This document shows, piece after piece, positions 35,286-44,456 of a stretch of 64,000 bases of DNA. The stretch lies in contig DJHM01000033.1 in the NCBI GenBank assembly GCA_002433075.1, forward strand, positions 62,001 to 126,000, in the 5' to 3' direction. Numbering within the stretch: the first letter of the stretch is position 1; each line of letters begins with the position of its first letter. This DNA comes from Latescibacteria bacterium UBA6620 (GTDB lineage: Bacteria; Latescibacterota; UBA2968). The notes under the pieces were generated by a model. The model had not been told where the DNA came from, did not search any database, and saw only the letters and a program-made list of their open reading frames with translations. The translations under genes and the position numbers were made by a program.

Positions 35286-36869
35286 TCAGCCTTTCTGTTT
35301 ACGATCCTGTCGGAGCAAATGATCGGTGATCGCTCGAAACAGAGACCTCTTGTGTCGGGCATCGTCTGAACCCGCTGCGAAGCGGTTGATGGTGATGACC
35401 AGCTGGTGTTGCGGAGCGACTTTCAACATCGTGCCCGTGTCGCCATCTCGCCCGTAGGCGTCCGACCCCAGGATCTCGTCCGCCGTCGACACGATGCCGA
35501 TTCCGTCTCGGCCCTCATCGGTCAGGAACATCTGGGCCGTTTCAGGCTCGAAAAACAGAAAGTCTCCGTAGGACCCGGCGTTCAGCATCAACTGTCCGAA
35601 CCTGGCCAGATCGAGCGATCGGCTCCAGGCATCGTCGAACGTGCCGAAAATATCCGTCCCCTCACACTCGAGCGGATCCAGGAGTCGGTCACGATAGAAT
35701 TCGTGAAGCGGTTCACCGGTGATCGACTCGATCACCTTCCCCAGGAGCGCGGTCCCCGTCCGTCCGGCCCCTTCACTCCACACGGCGTCGTATTCTCCCC
35801 AGCCGGCCACTCGTTCCGCAAGGTCGTTGACCTCGTCTCCGAATCCTAAGCCCGCATCACCCGAATGGGTCAAGAGTCGACGCACCGTCAGAACCTGGGA
35901 CGCACCGAAGGGCGCCAGGTACCGTGAAAGCGGCGCATCCAGATCGACCCGTTTCTGATCGACCAACGTCATCAGCGCAAGCCCCGACATGACCCGCGTC
36001 ACCTTCCCGATCGGCGTCGACTTTGCCAGCGTCATCGGACGCTCCCCCACGCTCCCGAACGCACGGTAGTAGAACACTACGCCGCCCCTCACCAGACACA
36101 CGGATATAGGGTCGCTGGCATCCTCCTGCCACACCCGGACCACCGAGTCGACGGCCGCGATCACTCCCTCGCGCATCCCCGCCTCCGACGGAGATCCGAA
36201 GGTCAGCTCCGTCGCACGGCCTCTGTAGACGGCGATCGGGCAATCGAACGGAGCGGCGGGCTGCTGGTCATAGAGCCTTCGCTTCATCCCCACCCACCAG
36301 GCGCGGTCTCTCTCCAGGTAGGCCGTATTCCGAAGGTTCGTTCCTGGAACCAGCTCGTGCAGCCCCGCGAATAGAGCGCCCGCGGAGGGATCGGACGTAA
36401 GCCCCTTCACCATCTGCCGGGTCACGAATCCCGCCAGAGCAGATCTCTGCTCGTCCGCAACCGTGGGGTCGATCGCAAGCTCGGGAGGCAGGTCGATCAG
36501 TGGCACCGTAGCCCCGGGATCCCACAGTGCGGGAATCGCGTGTCGATAGAGCGTCCGGTATTGTCGGTACGTCGTCCCAGAACTCGCCGCTACAGTCACG
36601 ACTGCCCCGTAGCGTCCAACATCTGTCGGCGCCGTCACCGGCTGGTAATTTCGGTCGTAGAACGACGTCTCGATCGTGAAGGGTCCGATACGGTCTTCCG
36701 CGAGCGACGGATCCAGGAAGTCGCAGGGTGGAAATGCATTCCACGAGAACACGTGCGACTCGAAGACCAGCGGCTGCCGGGAAAAAGCAACCCTCTCAGC
36801 CGGCTGGGCCTCCACGAGAGCCCCCGCGCCCAGTACCACGAACAGAAAGGCGGCCGACCACCCCTTCAC
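35286..36869 (-). CDS. Exported beta-lactamase-fold protein with degenerate active site
   Basis: A 527-aa protein with signal peptide (WSAAFLFVVLGAGALVEAQ). Residues about 20-230 match nothing I recognise. Residues about 240-520 follow the class C beta-lactamase/serine hydrolase fold: IGKVTRVMSGLALMTL, VDLDAPLSRYLAPFG, RRLLTHSGDAGLG, TALLGKVIESITGEPL and the C-terminal LVITINRF. But the SxxK catalytic motif reads Lys289-Val-Thr-Arg292, the YxN motif reads Trp364-Ser-Glu366, and the late His/Lys-Thr-Gly motif reads Asp-Thr-Gly. All three are lost, so hydrolysis is unlikely; a binding or scaffold role is possible. It sits between trpB and tyrS with two- to four-base gaps. Confidence 0.8.
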   Translation of the reverse strand: MKGWSAAFLFVVLGAGALVEAQPAERVAFSRQPLVFESHVFSWNAFPPCDFLDPSLAEDRIGPFTIETSFYDRNYQPVTAPTDVGRYGAVVTVAASSGTTYRQYRTLYRHAIPALWDPGATVPLIDLPPELAIDPTVADEQRSALAGFVTRQMVKGLTSDPSAGALFAGLHELVPGTNLRNTAYLERDRAWWVGMKRRLYDQQPAAPFDCPIAVYRGRATELTFGSPSEAGMREGVIAAVDSVVRVWQEDASDPISVCLVRGGVVFYYRAFGSVGERPMTLAKSTPIGKVTRVMSGLALMTLVDQKRVDLDAPLSRYLAPFGASQVLTVRRLLTHSGDAGLGFGDEVNDLAERVAGWGEYDAVWSEGAGRTGTALLGKVIESITGEPLHEFYRDRLLDPLECEGTDIFGTFDDAWSRSLDLARFGQLMLNAGSYGDFLFFEPETAQMFLTDEGRDGIGIVSTADEILGSDAYGRDGDTGTMLKVAPQHQLVITINRFAAGSDDARHKRSLFRAITDHLLRQDRKQKG

Positions 36870-36870
36870 G

Positions 36871-38130
36871 TTATCGATCCCACCGAACCAGGAAGTAGTT
36901 CCTCTTGCCGCGACGCATCACCAGAAACTTTCCGCACAGGGCATCACCCGGCGTCAGCTCGGTCTCGACCGCAGTAACTCTCTCCCCGTTGATATAGATA
37001 GCCCCGTTATTGACGTCCTCGCGGGCCTGGCGTTTGGACTGAGAGAGCTTTCCATCTACGAGCAAGTCAATCAATCCAACGTCCGATTCGCCCTGCAGCG
37101 TGTGGGACGGCACATCACTGAACCCTTCTTCCACCTCACGCTCCGACAGGCGTTTCAGATCCCCGCTGAACAGCGCTTCCGAAATGTTCGTCGCGCGTTG
37201 CGTAGCTTCGTCGCCGTGAACGATGCGAGTCGTTTCCTCCGCCAGCACGCGTTGGGCCTCCCGCTTCTCGGGCGCCCTCTCGACGCCCCGAGCCAGCTCG
37301 TCGATGTCCTCGTGCGAGAGGAAGGTGAAGATTTTGAGGAACGAAACCGCATCTGCGTCGGGCACATTCACGAACCATTGATAGAACTGGTAGGGAGACG
37401 TCAGTTTTTCGTCCAGCCAAATTGCCGAACCCTCCGACTTGCTGAATTTCTTGCCGTCGGATCGCTCCAGCAGCGCGTTCGTTAACCCGAAGGCCGTTTT
37501 ACCTGTCTCTCTGCGAATCAGCTCGGTTCCCGCCGTGATGTTCCCCCACTGATCACTTCCACCGATCTGCAGTTCGCAGTCGTAAGACCTGCGTAGTTCG
37601 AGAAAGTCGTAGGCCTGAAGAACCATATAGCTGAACTCCGTGTAGGAGATTCCGCCTTCCATTCGTGCGGAAACAGACTCCTTCGCCAGCATATAGCTCA
37701 GCGGAAAGTGCTTTCCCACATCCCTCAGCAGATCAATAGCTCTCAGCTCGAACAGCCAGTCATGGTTCGATACAATCCGGGCGGGATTCGCCCCGTTGAA
37801 ATCCAGGAACCGCTCGAGCTGGCTCCGCATCCCAGCCGTCCACGCTTCCACAACGTCGGCCGTGTTCAGCTTCCGCTCCTCGTCCCGCCCACTCGGATCT
37901 CCGATCAGCCCCGTCCCGCCCCCCACAAGCCCGATCGGGCGATGCCCCGCCAGTTGGAAACGTCGCAGCACCAAGGCGGGGATCAGGTTACCGATCGTCA
38001 GACTCTCCGCCGTCGGATCGAACCCCGAGTAAAGCGTGATCGGCCCCTTCTGCAGGCGATCCTCGAGCCCCTCCGTCACCTGGAAGACGAGTCCCCGATA
38101 GTTCAGGTCTGTCAGTATGTCCACGAACAC
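36871..38130 (-). CDS. tyrS: Tyrosyl-tRNA synthetase
   Basis: A 419-aa class I synthetase. The HIGH counterpart is LTIGNLIPALVL, substrate-binding YSGFDPTAESL and GGSDQWGNITAG are intact, and the KMSKS counterpart is DGKKFSKSEGSA. The C-terminal S4 RNA-binding domain (about residues 355-419, QAREDVNNGAIYING) is present. The GTG start at 38130 has GGAGAG upstream. Located within the trp genes, which may link tyrosine use to the cluster's expression; the link is inference. Confidence 0.95.
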   Translation of the reverse strand: MFVDILTDLNYRGLVFQVTEGLEDRLQKGPITLYSGFDPTAESLTIGNLIPALVLRRFQLAGHRPIGLVGGGTGLIGDPSGRDEERKLNTADVVEAWTAGMRSQLERFLDFNGANPARIVSNHDWLFELRAIDLLRDVGKHFPLSYMLAKESVSARMEGGISYTEFSYMVLQAYDFLELRRSYDCELQIGGSDQWGNITAGTELIRRETGKTAFGLTNALLERSDGKKFSKSEGSAIWLDEKLTSPYQFYQWFVNVPDADAVSFLKIFTFLSHEDIDELARGVERAPEKREAQRVLAEETTRIVHGDEATQRATNISEALFSGDLKRLSEREVEEGFSDVPSHTLQGESDVGLIDLLVDGKLSQSKRQAREDVNNGAIYINGERVTAVETELTPGDALCGKFLVMRRGKRNYFLVRWDR

Positions 38131-38139
38131 TCTCTCCGT

Positions 38140-38766
38140 TCAGATGGTGCGCGCGGCTTCGATGAATGCGCGGACCTTGTCATGATCTTTCTTGCCGGGT
38201 TGGGCTTCGACGCCGCTGCCCGTGTCGACCGCATACGGCCTCACGGTACGAATGCACTCGGCCACGTTCCCCGGGCCCAACCCTCCCGACACGATCACCC
38301 GGCCGACCGATTTTGCGGCCACCGCGTGGTCCCAGTCGAACGTCTCCCCCGTGCCCCCGTACAATCCTTCCTTTTCCGTGTCGAGCAGGAACGTCGTCAC
38401 GCCCAAACCTACATAAGGCTCGAGGGACGCGGCCTCCAATCCCTCTCCGACTCGAACCGCCCGAATGACAGACCCCGCCACCGCCGCGCACTCATCTGGG
38501 GACTCGTCGCCGTGAAGCTGCGCACAGCGCAAGCCTGTCTCCCGCATTCTACTCCTGACCGCATCTGGTGTTTCGTTCACGAACACCCCTACCGTAGTCA
38601 CCATTGGGGGCAGCCCAGCCACGATCTCCGTCACCGTTTCGGGCGAGACATAACGCGGACTTCCCGGGAAGAAGATGAACCCCAGTGCATCGGCCCCCGC
38701 CTCAACCGCGGCTGCGGCGTCTTCTGCGCACGTGATCCCACAGATCTTAACACGCACCGACGACAC
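38140..38766 (-). CDS. trpF: Phosphoribosylanthranilate isomerase
   Basis: A 208-aa TIM barrel with the opening VKICGITCAEDAAAA, which carries the catalytic Cys, GFIFFPGSPRYVSPE, and the catalytic Asp in FLLDTEKEGLYGGTG. The closing phosphate loop is VDTGSGVEAQPGKKDHDKV. GTG start immediately after the trpC stop; nine bases to tyrS. Confidence 0.95.
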   Translation of the reverse strand: MSSVRVKICGITCAEDAAAAVEAGADALGFIFFPGSPRYVSPETVTEIVAGLPPMVTTVGVFVNETPDAVRSRMRETGLRCAQLHGDESPDECAAVAGSVIRAVRVGEGLEAASLEPYVGLGVTTFLLDTEKEGLYGGTGETFDWDHAVAAKSVGRVIVSGGLGPGNVAECIRTVRPYAVDTGSGVEAQPGKKDHDKVRAFIEAARTI

Positions 38767-39555
38767 TCACGCATCCTCCCCGAGCAGTTCCCAAACCTTG
38801 GTCCCGATGTCCGGCTCACGCATCAGCGTCTCCCCTACCAGGACCGCATCCGCCCCTGCATCCCGCACACGGACCACATCCTCGCGTGTCGCGATGCCGC
38901 TCTCGCTGATCACAAGGACATCGTCGGGCAGCACTCTGGCCACCTCCTCTGTCGTTTCGAGCGCCGTCGTGAACGTGTGAAGATCGCGGTTGTTGATCCC
39001 GATGATGTCGGCCCCCGCATCGACGGCGCGGCGCGCTTCGTCCTCCGTATGCACTTCCACGAGTGCATCGAGGTCGATCGACCGTGCCACGTCCAAGAAA
39101 CAGCCCAACGTTTCGTCGTCCAGCGAGGAGACAATCAGCAAGACAGCCGACGCACCGATCGCCCGCGCCTCGTAGATCTGGTAGGTATCGACCGTGAAGT
39201 CTTTTCGCAGCAACGGAAGGCGCACCGCATCTCCAGCCGCAGACAGAAACTCGTTAGATCCTTGAAAGTACTTTTCATCGGTCAGCACCGAGATCGCCGA
39301 CGATCCGTGCGCCTCGTAGATACTGGCGATTGTTACTGGATCGAAATCCTCCCGGATCAGACCCTTCGATGGTGAAGCCTTTTTGATCTCCGCAATGAGC
39401 GCGATATCGTCGCCGGACGTGAGTGCCTCGAACATCGACGCCGGCTGACTTGCGGCCTGCGCCCGGTTTATGACCTCGTCATCGGGAACAGCCCGCCGGG
39501 CGTCGGCCACGACCGTCCGCTTATAATCGACGATCTCATCCAGAATGCTCGACAC
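38767..39555 (-). CDS. trpC: Indole-3-glycerol phosphate synthase
   Basis: A 262-aa TIM barrel opening with SSILDEIVDYKR, with catalytic lysines in LIAEIKKASPSKG and PLLRKDFTVDTYQIYEA, and Glu in ALVEVHTEDEARRAV and GINNRDLHTF. GTG 39555 is taken, one base after the trpD stop; the longer frame overlaps trpD. It abuts trpF with no gap. Confidence 0.95.
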   Translation of the reverse strand: MSSILDEIVDYKRTVVADARRAVPDDEVINRAQAASQPASMFEALTSGDDIALIAEIKKASPSKGLIREDFDPVTIASIYEAHGSSAISVLTDEKYFQGSNEFLSAAGDAVRLPLLRKDFTVDTYQIYEARAIGASAVLLIVSSLDDETLGCFLDVARSIDLDALVEVHTEDEARRAVDAGADIIGINNRDLHTFTTALETTEEVARVLPDDVLVISESGIATREDVVRVRDAGADAVLVGETLMREPDIGTKVWELLGEDA

Positions 39556-39556
39556 G

Positions 39557-40592
39557 TCAGGCCTGACTCGTCTCGACCAGAAGGTCCAGTTTTTTTCCAG
39601 CAGCACCCGAGTCGATTGTCTCCGCGGCCAGAGTCGCCCCAGCCTTGAGGTCGTCGGCAAGACCTCCTGCGACCAGCGCGAACGCGGCGTTCACGATCGT
39701 GATGTCTCGCCTTGCCCCCTGCTCTCCTCCCAGGATCGACCGGAGAATATCCGCATTCGTCTCAGGGTCCCCGCCCGTGAGATCCTGCGCTTGTGCCGTC
39801 CCAATCCCAAGGTCACCAGGCGAGACCTCATAGGTGGTCACCGTCCCGTCTTTCAATTCGCTCACCCGTGTGGGAGCCGTCGTCGTCGCCTCGTCCAGCC
39901 CATCGGCGCCGTGCACGACGAACGCGTGCTCCGCCCCGAGTTCACCCAGAACGGTGGCCATCGGCTCGGTCAGGTCCGGGCTGTAGACCCCGATCACCTG
40001 ACGGGTGGCCCCGGCCGGATTCGTCAAGGGTCCCAGCGCGTTGAAAATCGTACGAGCGCCGAGTTCCCGCCTCGGACCGATCGCGTGCTTCATCGCCCCG
40101 TGGAGCGAGATAGCGAACAGAAACCCGATCCCCGCATCGTCCAGACATCGCCCAACCGTCTCTGGGTCGGCCTCTACGTTCACACCCAGCGCCTTCAGAA
40201 CGTCCGCGCTGCCGCATTGGCTCGTGGCCGCGCGGTTGCCGTGCTTCGCGACGCACAGCCCTGCACCAGCCGCGACGAAGGCGGCCGTCGTCGATATGTT
40301 GAACGTACCCGAATGGTCGCCGCCCGTACCGCACGTATCGACTACCGGCCGGCGGTCCGTCTGGATGCGCGTGGCTTTCTCCCGCATCACCTGCGCAGCC
40401 CCTGCGATCTCGTCAACACTCTCTCCCTTGATCCTCAACCCCACCAGGAAGCCCCCGATCTGAGCATCCGTGGCCTCTCCCGACATAATTGCGTTCATCA
40501 CCTCGACCATTCCCGGACGGGTCAGATCGTGACCCTCGATTACTTGCGCGATCGCTTCCTGTATCGTCATAGCAGGCGACTCCGTGTTGCTG

Positions 40593-40600
<8 letters not shown>
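39557..40600 (-). CDS. trpD: Anthranilate phosphoribosyltransferase
   Basis: A 347-aa enzyme with the PRPP-binding GTGGDHSGTFNIST, KHGNRAATSQCGSADVLKAL and a catalytic-region GPRRELGARTIFNALGPLTN. Two starts are possible: ATG 40600, which overlaps trpG by eight bases, and ATG 40570, which has GGAGT before it. The conserved domain starts at IQEAIAQVIEG, so either suits. Confidence 0.95.
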
Positions 40601-41152
<552 letters not shown>

Positions 41153-41156
<4 letters not shown>

Positions 41157-42643
41157 CGCGCTCGCTCCGAAAGGAAGGCGCCCTTCTCAGCCAGTTCGAC
41201 CGCCCGAAACTGTGCACGGGCTTTGTTCACCGTTTCGTTGAACTCGTAAACCGGCTCTGAATCGAACACGATCCCCCCGCCGGCTTGCACGTACGCCTTG
41301 TCGTCCTTCAGCACCATCGTGCGAATGGCGATGCAGGTGTCCATATTCCCCGAAAAATCGAGATAACCGACAGCTCCGGCGTAGGGACCTCGTCGTGTGG
41401 GCTCCAGCTCGTCGATGATCTCCATCGCCCGAATCTTCGGAGCACCCGACACCGTGCCGGCCGGGTAGCAGGCGAACAGGGCGTCCAGCGCGTCCACGTC
41501 CTCCTTCAGTCGGCCTTCCACGTTCGACACGATATGCATCACGTGGGAGTAGCGTTCGATGATCATCTGCTCGGTCACCCGCACAGTATCGAACTCTGCT
41601 ACGCGCCCCACGTCGTTGCGCCCAAGATCGACGAGCATAATGTGCTCCGCCCGTTCCTTCTCGTCCGATAGAAGGTCTTCGGCCAGGACGCGATCTTCCT
41701 CTTCCGTCTTTCCTCTCCAGCGCGTACCGGCGATTGGCCGAACCTGAACCAGGCCGTCCTCCACACGCACGAGCAGTTCCGGAGACGCCCCGACGAGGCG
41801 ACAGTCGCCAAGGTCGACGTGGAACATATAAGGTGATGGGTTCACCGTGCGCAGCATCCGGTAGATTTCAGTCGAATCGACCGTCACATCGGTCTCGAAC
41901 CGTTGCGACAGAACGACCTGAAAGATGTCACCAGCCACGATGTAGTCGCGGCATCGCTCTACCTTCTTCAGGTAGGCGTCTTCCGGTGTGTTCGATCGGA
42001 CTTCGCAGTCACTCGTGCCACCCTTCAGTTGTGCCCGGAGCGGCTGGGCGAGGACCTCCTCCAGCGCGGCGATCTTCTCCATCGCCATTGTAAATGCGGG
42101 TTCGATTCCGTCTCTCACGTGGACGTTGCTGATCAGGTGGATCACGTGTTCCACGTTGTCGAACGCCAGAAGAGTGTCGAAGAACATCAGGACCACGTCG
42201 TCCAGCGACAGATCATCGTCAGTCTCGTCCGGAATGTTCTCGACCAGCCGAACGGCATCGTATCCGACGTAACCGACCGCGCCGCCCGTAAATCGTGGGA
42301 GACCGTCCACCTGCGGAGCTCGAAATCGCGCCAGCTCATCCCGGAGGAGGTCAATCGGATTGCCGTCGACCTTGCGTCGAGACCCGTCCCGAAGGTCGTC
42401 TATCGTCACCTGTCGGCCCCGGCTACGGAACACCTGGAACGGCTCCACACCCAAAAAGGAGTAGCGTCCGACGGTCTCACCACCTTCGACGCTCTCGAAA
42501 AGGAACGACCGGGGCGATCGCTTCCTCACCTTCAGGTAGGCGGAAAGCGGCGTCTCAAGATCACCCAGGACAGTCTTGCTCACCGGGACAAGATCGTAGT
42601 CGTCGGCAAGATCCCGGACAGATTGGAGAGAAAGCTGATTCAT
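41153..42643 (-). CDS. trpE: Anthranilate synthase component I
   Basis: A 496-aa chorismate-utilising enzyme. The N-terminal tryptophan feedback site region (SAYLKVRKRSPRSFLFES) is followed by catalytic-domain marks GDIFQVVLSQRF, SPSPYMFHVDLGDCR-like NPSPYMFHVD, SPELLVRVEDG, PIAGTRWRGKTEEED, DLGRNDVGRVA, CYPAGTVSGAPKIRAM and YAGAVGYLDFSGNMDTCIAIRT. The ATG 42643 is favoured by a promoter about 40 bases upstream, though no clear ribosome-binding site is seen. First structural gene of the aromatic cluster. Confidence 0.95.
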
Positions 42644-42681
42644 CGTCAACACATGGGCGCTGGAACGGACAAAAGCGCTCT

Positions 42682-42709
42682 ATTATGCTGTTTTTCTGTC
42701 ATTTGTCAA
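42682..42709 (-). promoter_or_regulatory. Promoter directly upstream of trpE
   Basis: On the - strand: -35 TTGACA (42709-42704), 16-bp spacer, -10 CATAAT (42687-42682, five of six). Transcription would start near 42675, some 32 bases before the trpE ATG. It lies downstream of the terminator at 42757-42789, so trpE can be transcribed independently of the small upstream ORF. Confidence 0.6.
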
Positions 42710-42756
42710 GGTTCTCCCAGCACCGGAAAGGCGTGACCGGGATTTGGGGAAGACCA

Positions 42757-42789
42757 CAAAAAAGGCTGTGAGCGCGAAGCCCACAGCCT
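42757..42789 (-). terminator. Rho-independent terminator between the leader ORF and trpE
   Basis: On the - strand: AGGCTGTG-GGC, tetraloop-like TTCG centre, CGCT-CACAGCCT, followed by six T. The stem of eight to eleven pairs with a U-run is a classic intrinsic terminator. It ends transcripts from the promoter at 42935-42963 about 25 bases after the small ORF. Either an ordinary terminator of that small gene or an attenuator for trpE. Confidence 0.75.
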
Positions 42790-42813
42790 AAGAATCTTCT
42801 TATTGAAATCGAC

Positions 42814-42909
42814 TCAGACGAGCGGACACACGGCAAGAACCATCGCAAACCAGAAATAGCTGCGACGCCATGAATACCGTCGATATCGAATGTCGAGAGT
42901 CGTCTTCAT
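42814..42909 (-). CDS. 31-aa aromatic-rich small ORF, possible trp leader peptide or small membrane protein
   Basis: MKTTLDIRYRRYSWRRSYFW then FAMVLAVCPLV. Seven of 13 residues from Tyr9 to Phe21 are aromatic (Y9, Y12, W14, Y18, F19, W20, F21). AGAGGT is placed about five bases before the ATG. The promoter ends about 25 bases upstream and an intrinsic terminator lies 25 bases downstream, the arrangement of a leader peptide/attenuator before trpE. Against this: the C-terminal half is hydrophobic with a basic N-side, as in a tiny membrane protein, and trpE has a second promoter past the terminator. Confidence 0.5.
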   Translation of the reverse strand: MKTTLDIRYRRYSWRRSYFWFAMVLAVCPLV

Positions 42910-42934
42910 CAGTTTACCTCTGCCAACGCAGATA

Positions 42935-42963
42935 ACAGTATCACATCCCGCGTGGTGTGTCAA
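42935..42963 (-). promoter_or_regulatory. Promoter of the small aromatic-rich ORF
   Basis: On the - strand: perfect -35 TTGACA (42963-42958), then a -10 region at 42940-42935 reading TACTGT with a 17-bp spacer; GATACT at a shorter spacing is an alternative. It begins 24 bases after the ABC ATPase stop, so the small ORF is its own transcription unit. Confidence 0.5.
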
Positions 42964-42986
42964 CGTTCTTTCTTCAACTCGCACCG

Positions 42987-43715
42987 TTACTCGGCGTGAC
43001 CGTCGATCGTTCCGACCTCGATCTTCAGGTCTTCGCGGTTGATGATGCGGTCGACCTGGCCATCACGAACCCAGACCACGCGGTCAGATACCGTCAGCAT
43101 CTTGTGATCGTGCGTCGCCGAAATCACCGTCACGCCCGATTCCTTGTTCATCAGTCGGAGAAGCTCGATGATTTCGGTCCCTGTGTTCAGATCCAGGTTC
43201 CCGGTCGGTTCGTCGGCGAGGATGATCGCCGGGTCGTTCGCGAAGGCCCGGGCCACGGCCACACGCTGCTGCTGGCCGCCTGACAACTCGTATGGTTTAT
43301 GCGAGATGCGTTCGCCGAGCCCCACCTTCGTCAGCAGGTCGACCCCTTTGTCCCGCGCCTCGTCGCTCGTCAGTCCGGCGAAAACCATCGGGAGCGTCAC
43401 GTTTTCGAGAGCGGTCATCACAGGGATCAGATTGAAGGACTGGAAGATGTAGCCGATCTTTCGACACCTCAGCCAGGCCAACTCGTAGGCGTCGAGCTGC
43501 GCTACGTCAACATCATCGATATACACCTTGCCTTCCGAAGGTTTGTCGAGACCGCCGATCATGTTGAACAGCGTACTCTTCCCCGAGCCCGACGGACCCA
43601 TAATCGAAAGGTATTCCCCCTGCTCGACCTCGAGGTCCACGCCTTTGAGTGCCTGGAGACTGAAGTCTCCCATCTCGTAGACCTTCTTGACTTGTTGCGT
43701 ACGAACAACCGCCAT
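42987..43715 (-). CDS. ABC transporter ATP-binding protein, MacB/LolD type
   Basis: A 242-aa ATPase with Walker A GPSGSGKST, Q-loop YIFQSFNLIPVMTA, signature LSGGQQQRVAVARAFAND, Walker B AIILADEPTGNLD and H-loop SATHDHKML. The closing NLD and short length place it in the MacB/LolD/FtsE family, which powers lipoprotein extraction or mechanotransmission rather than import. Pairs with the permease at 43761. Confidence 0.93.
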   Translation of the reverse strand: MAVVRTQQVKKVYEMGDFSLQALKGVDLEVEQGEYLSIMGPSGSGKSTLFNMIGGLDKPSEGKVYIDDVDVAQLDAYELAWLRCRKIGYIFQSFNLIPVMTALENVTLPMVFAGLTSDEARDKGVDLLTKVGLGERISHKPYELSGGQQQRVAVARAFANDPAIILADEPTGNLDLNTGTEIIELLRLMNKESGVTVISATHDHKMLTVSDRVVWVRDGQVDRIINREDLKIEVGTIDGHAE

Positions 43716-43760
43716 GTACGAACCCTCTCTTCGACTGTTTCGCCGGCGTCAGATTCCGAA

Positions 43761-44438
43761 CTAGACTTCGAGACGCATCGCGTCGACCGGCTCCATCTTC
43801 GCCGCTCGGTAGGCGGGAATAATTCCGCCAAGCAGCGACAGCACGGATCCGATCACGATCGCCAGTATTGAACTTTCGAGCACCGAAGGCCACGGCGTGT
43901 GCGTGAAGGTCGCCATTCCGAAGCTCGCCATCGTCAGAAGAAGGGTCAGCGCCAACCCGATCAACGTCCCGATGATCGTCCCAGCCGTACCCATAAACGA
44001 CGACTCCAGCAGGAACAATTTGATGATGAACCCGTCCAGAGCACCCATACACTTCATCGTGCCGATTTCTCTGAACCGCTCCGTGACTGACATCAGCATT
44101 GCGTTGGTGATTCCCACAAGACAGACCAGCAGGGACAGCACGACGAGCCAGGTATTCTTCGACGCTTCCTGCATCGACGCTGCGCTGTCGGGATCTGTAT
44201 CGATGCCCTTCTGTTGGAGGATCAGGTCGAGCTTTGGATCCCCCGCCAACTTGATTCCATTGATGATGTCCGTGTTGACCCAGATCGACATCAAGAAGGC
44301 GATCGCAAGAACGATACCGCTCACCGTAATCAGGGATCTCCCGAATCGAATCTTCACGCTGTTAAAGCTGATCTCGACCGCTTTAGACAGCGGGAGATTG
44401 ACCTGCGTTCCGATTCGGGTGTCCTGCTGCTCTGCCAT
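43761..44438 (-). CDS. Short FtsX/MacB-like ABC permease
   Basis: A 225-aa membrane protein with four predicted segments (around ITVSGIVLAIAFLMSIWV, WLVVLSLLVCLVGITNAML, GTAGTIIGTLIGLALTLLL, LAIVIGSVLSLLGGIIPA). The FtsX-domain signature EIGTMKCMGALDGFIIKLFLLES and the closing PAYRAAKMEPVDAMR are typical. The loop between segments 1 and 2 is only about 45 residues, whereas MacB and LolC/E have a periplasmic domain of about 200. It is therefore a stripped-down permease. Lies between the ATPase and the ctpA-like protease, 18 bp from the latter. Confidence 0.85.
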   Translation of the reverse strand: MAEQQDTRIGTQVNLPLSKAVEISFNSVKIRFGRSLITVSGIVLAIAFLMSIWVNTDIINGIKLAGDPKLDLILQQKGIDTDPDSAASMQEASKNTWLVVLSLLVCLVGITNAMLMSVTERFREIGTMKCMGALDGFIIKLFLLESSFMGTAGTIIGTLIGLALTLLLTMASFGMATFTHTPWPSVLESSILAIVIGSVLSLLGGIIPAYRAAKMEPVDAMRLEV

Positions 44439-44456
44439 TCCTGCCTCCAGATCTTC

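Noticed and set aside
37708..39375. 555-codon frame antisense to tyrS, trpF and trpC
   Set aside because: Crosses three certain genes and shows no recognisable motif.
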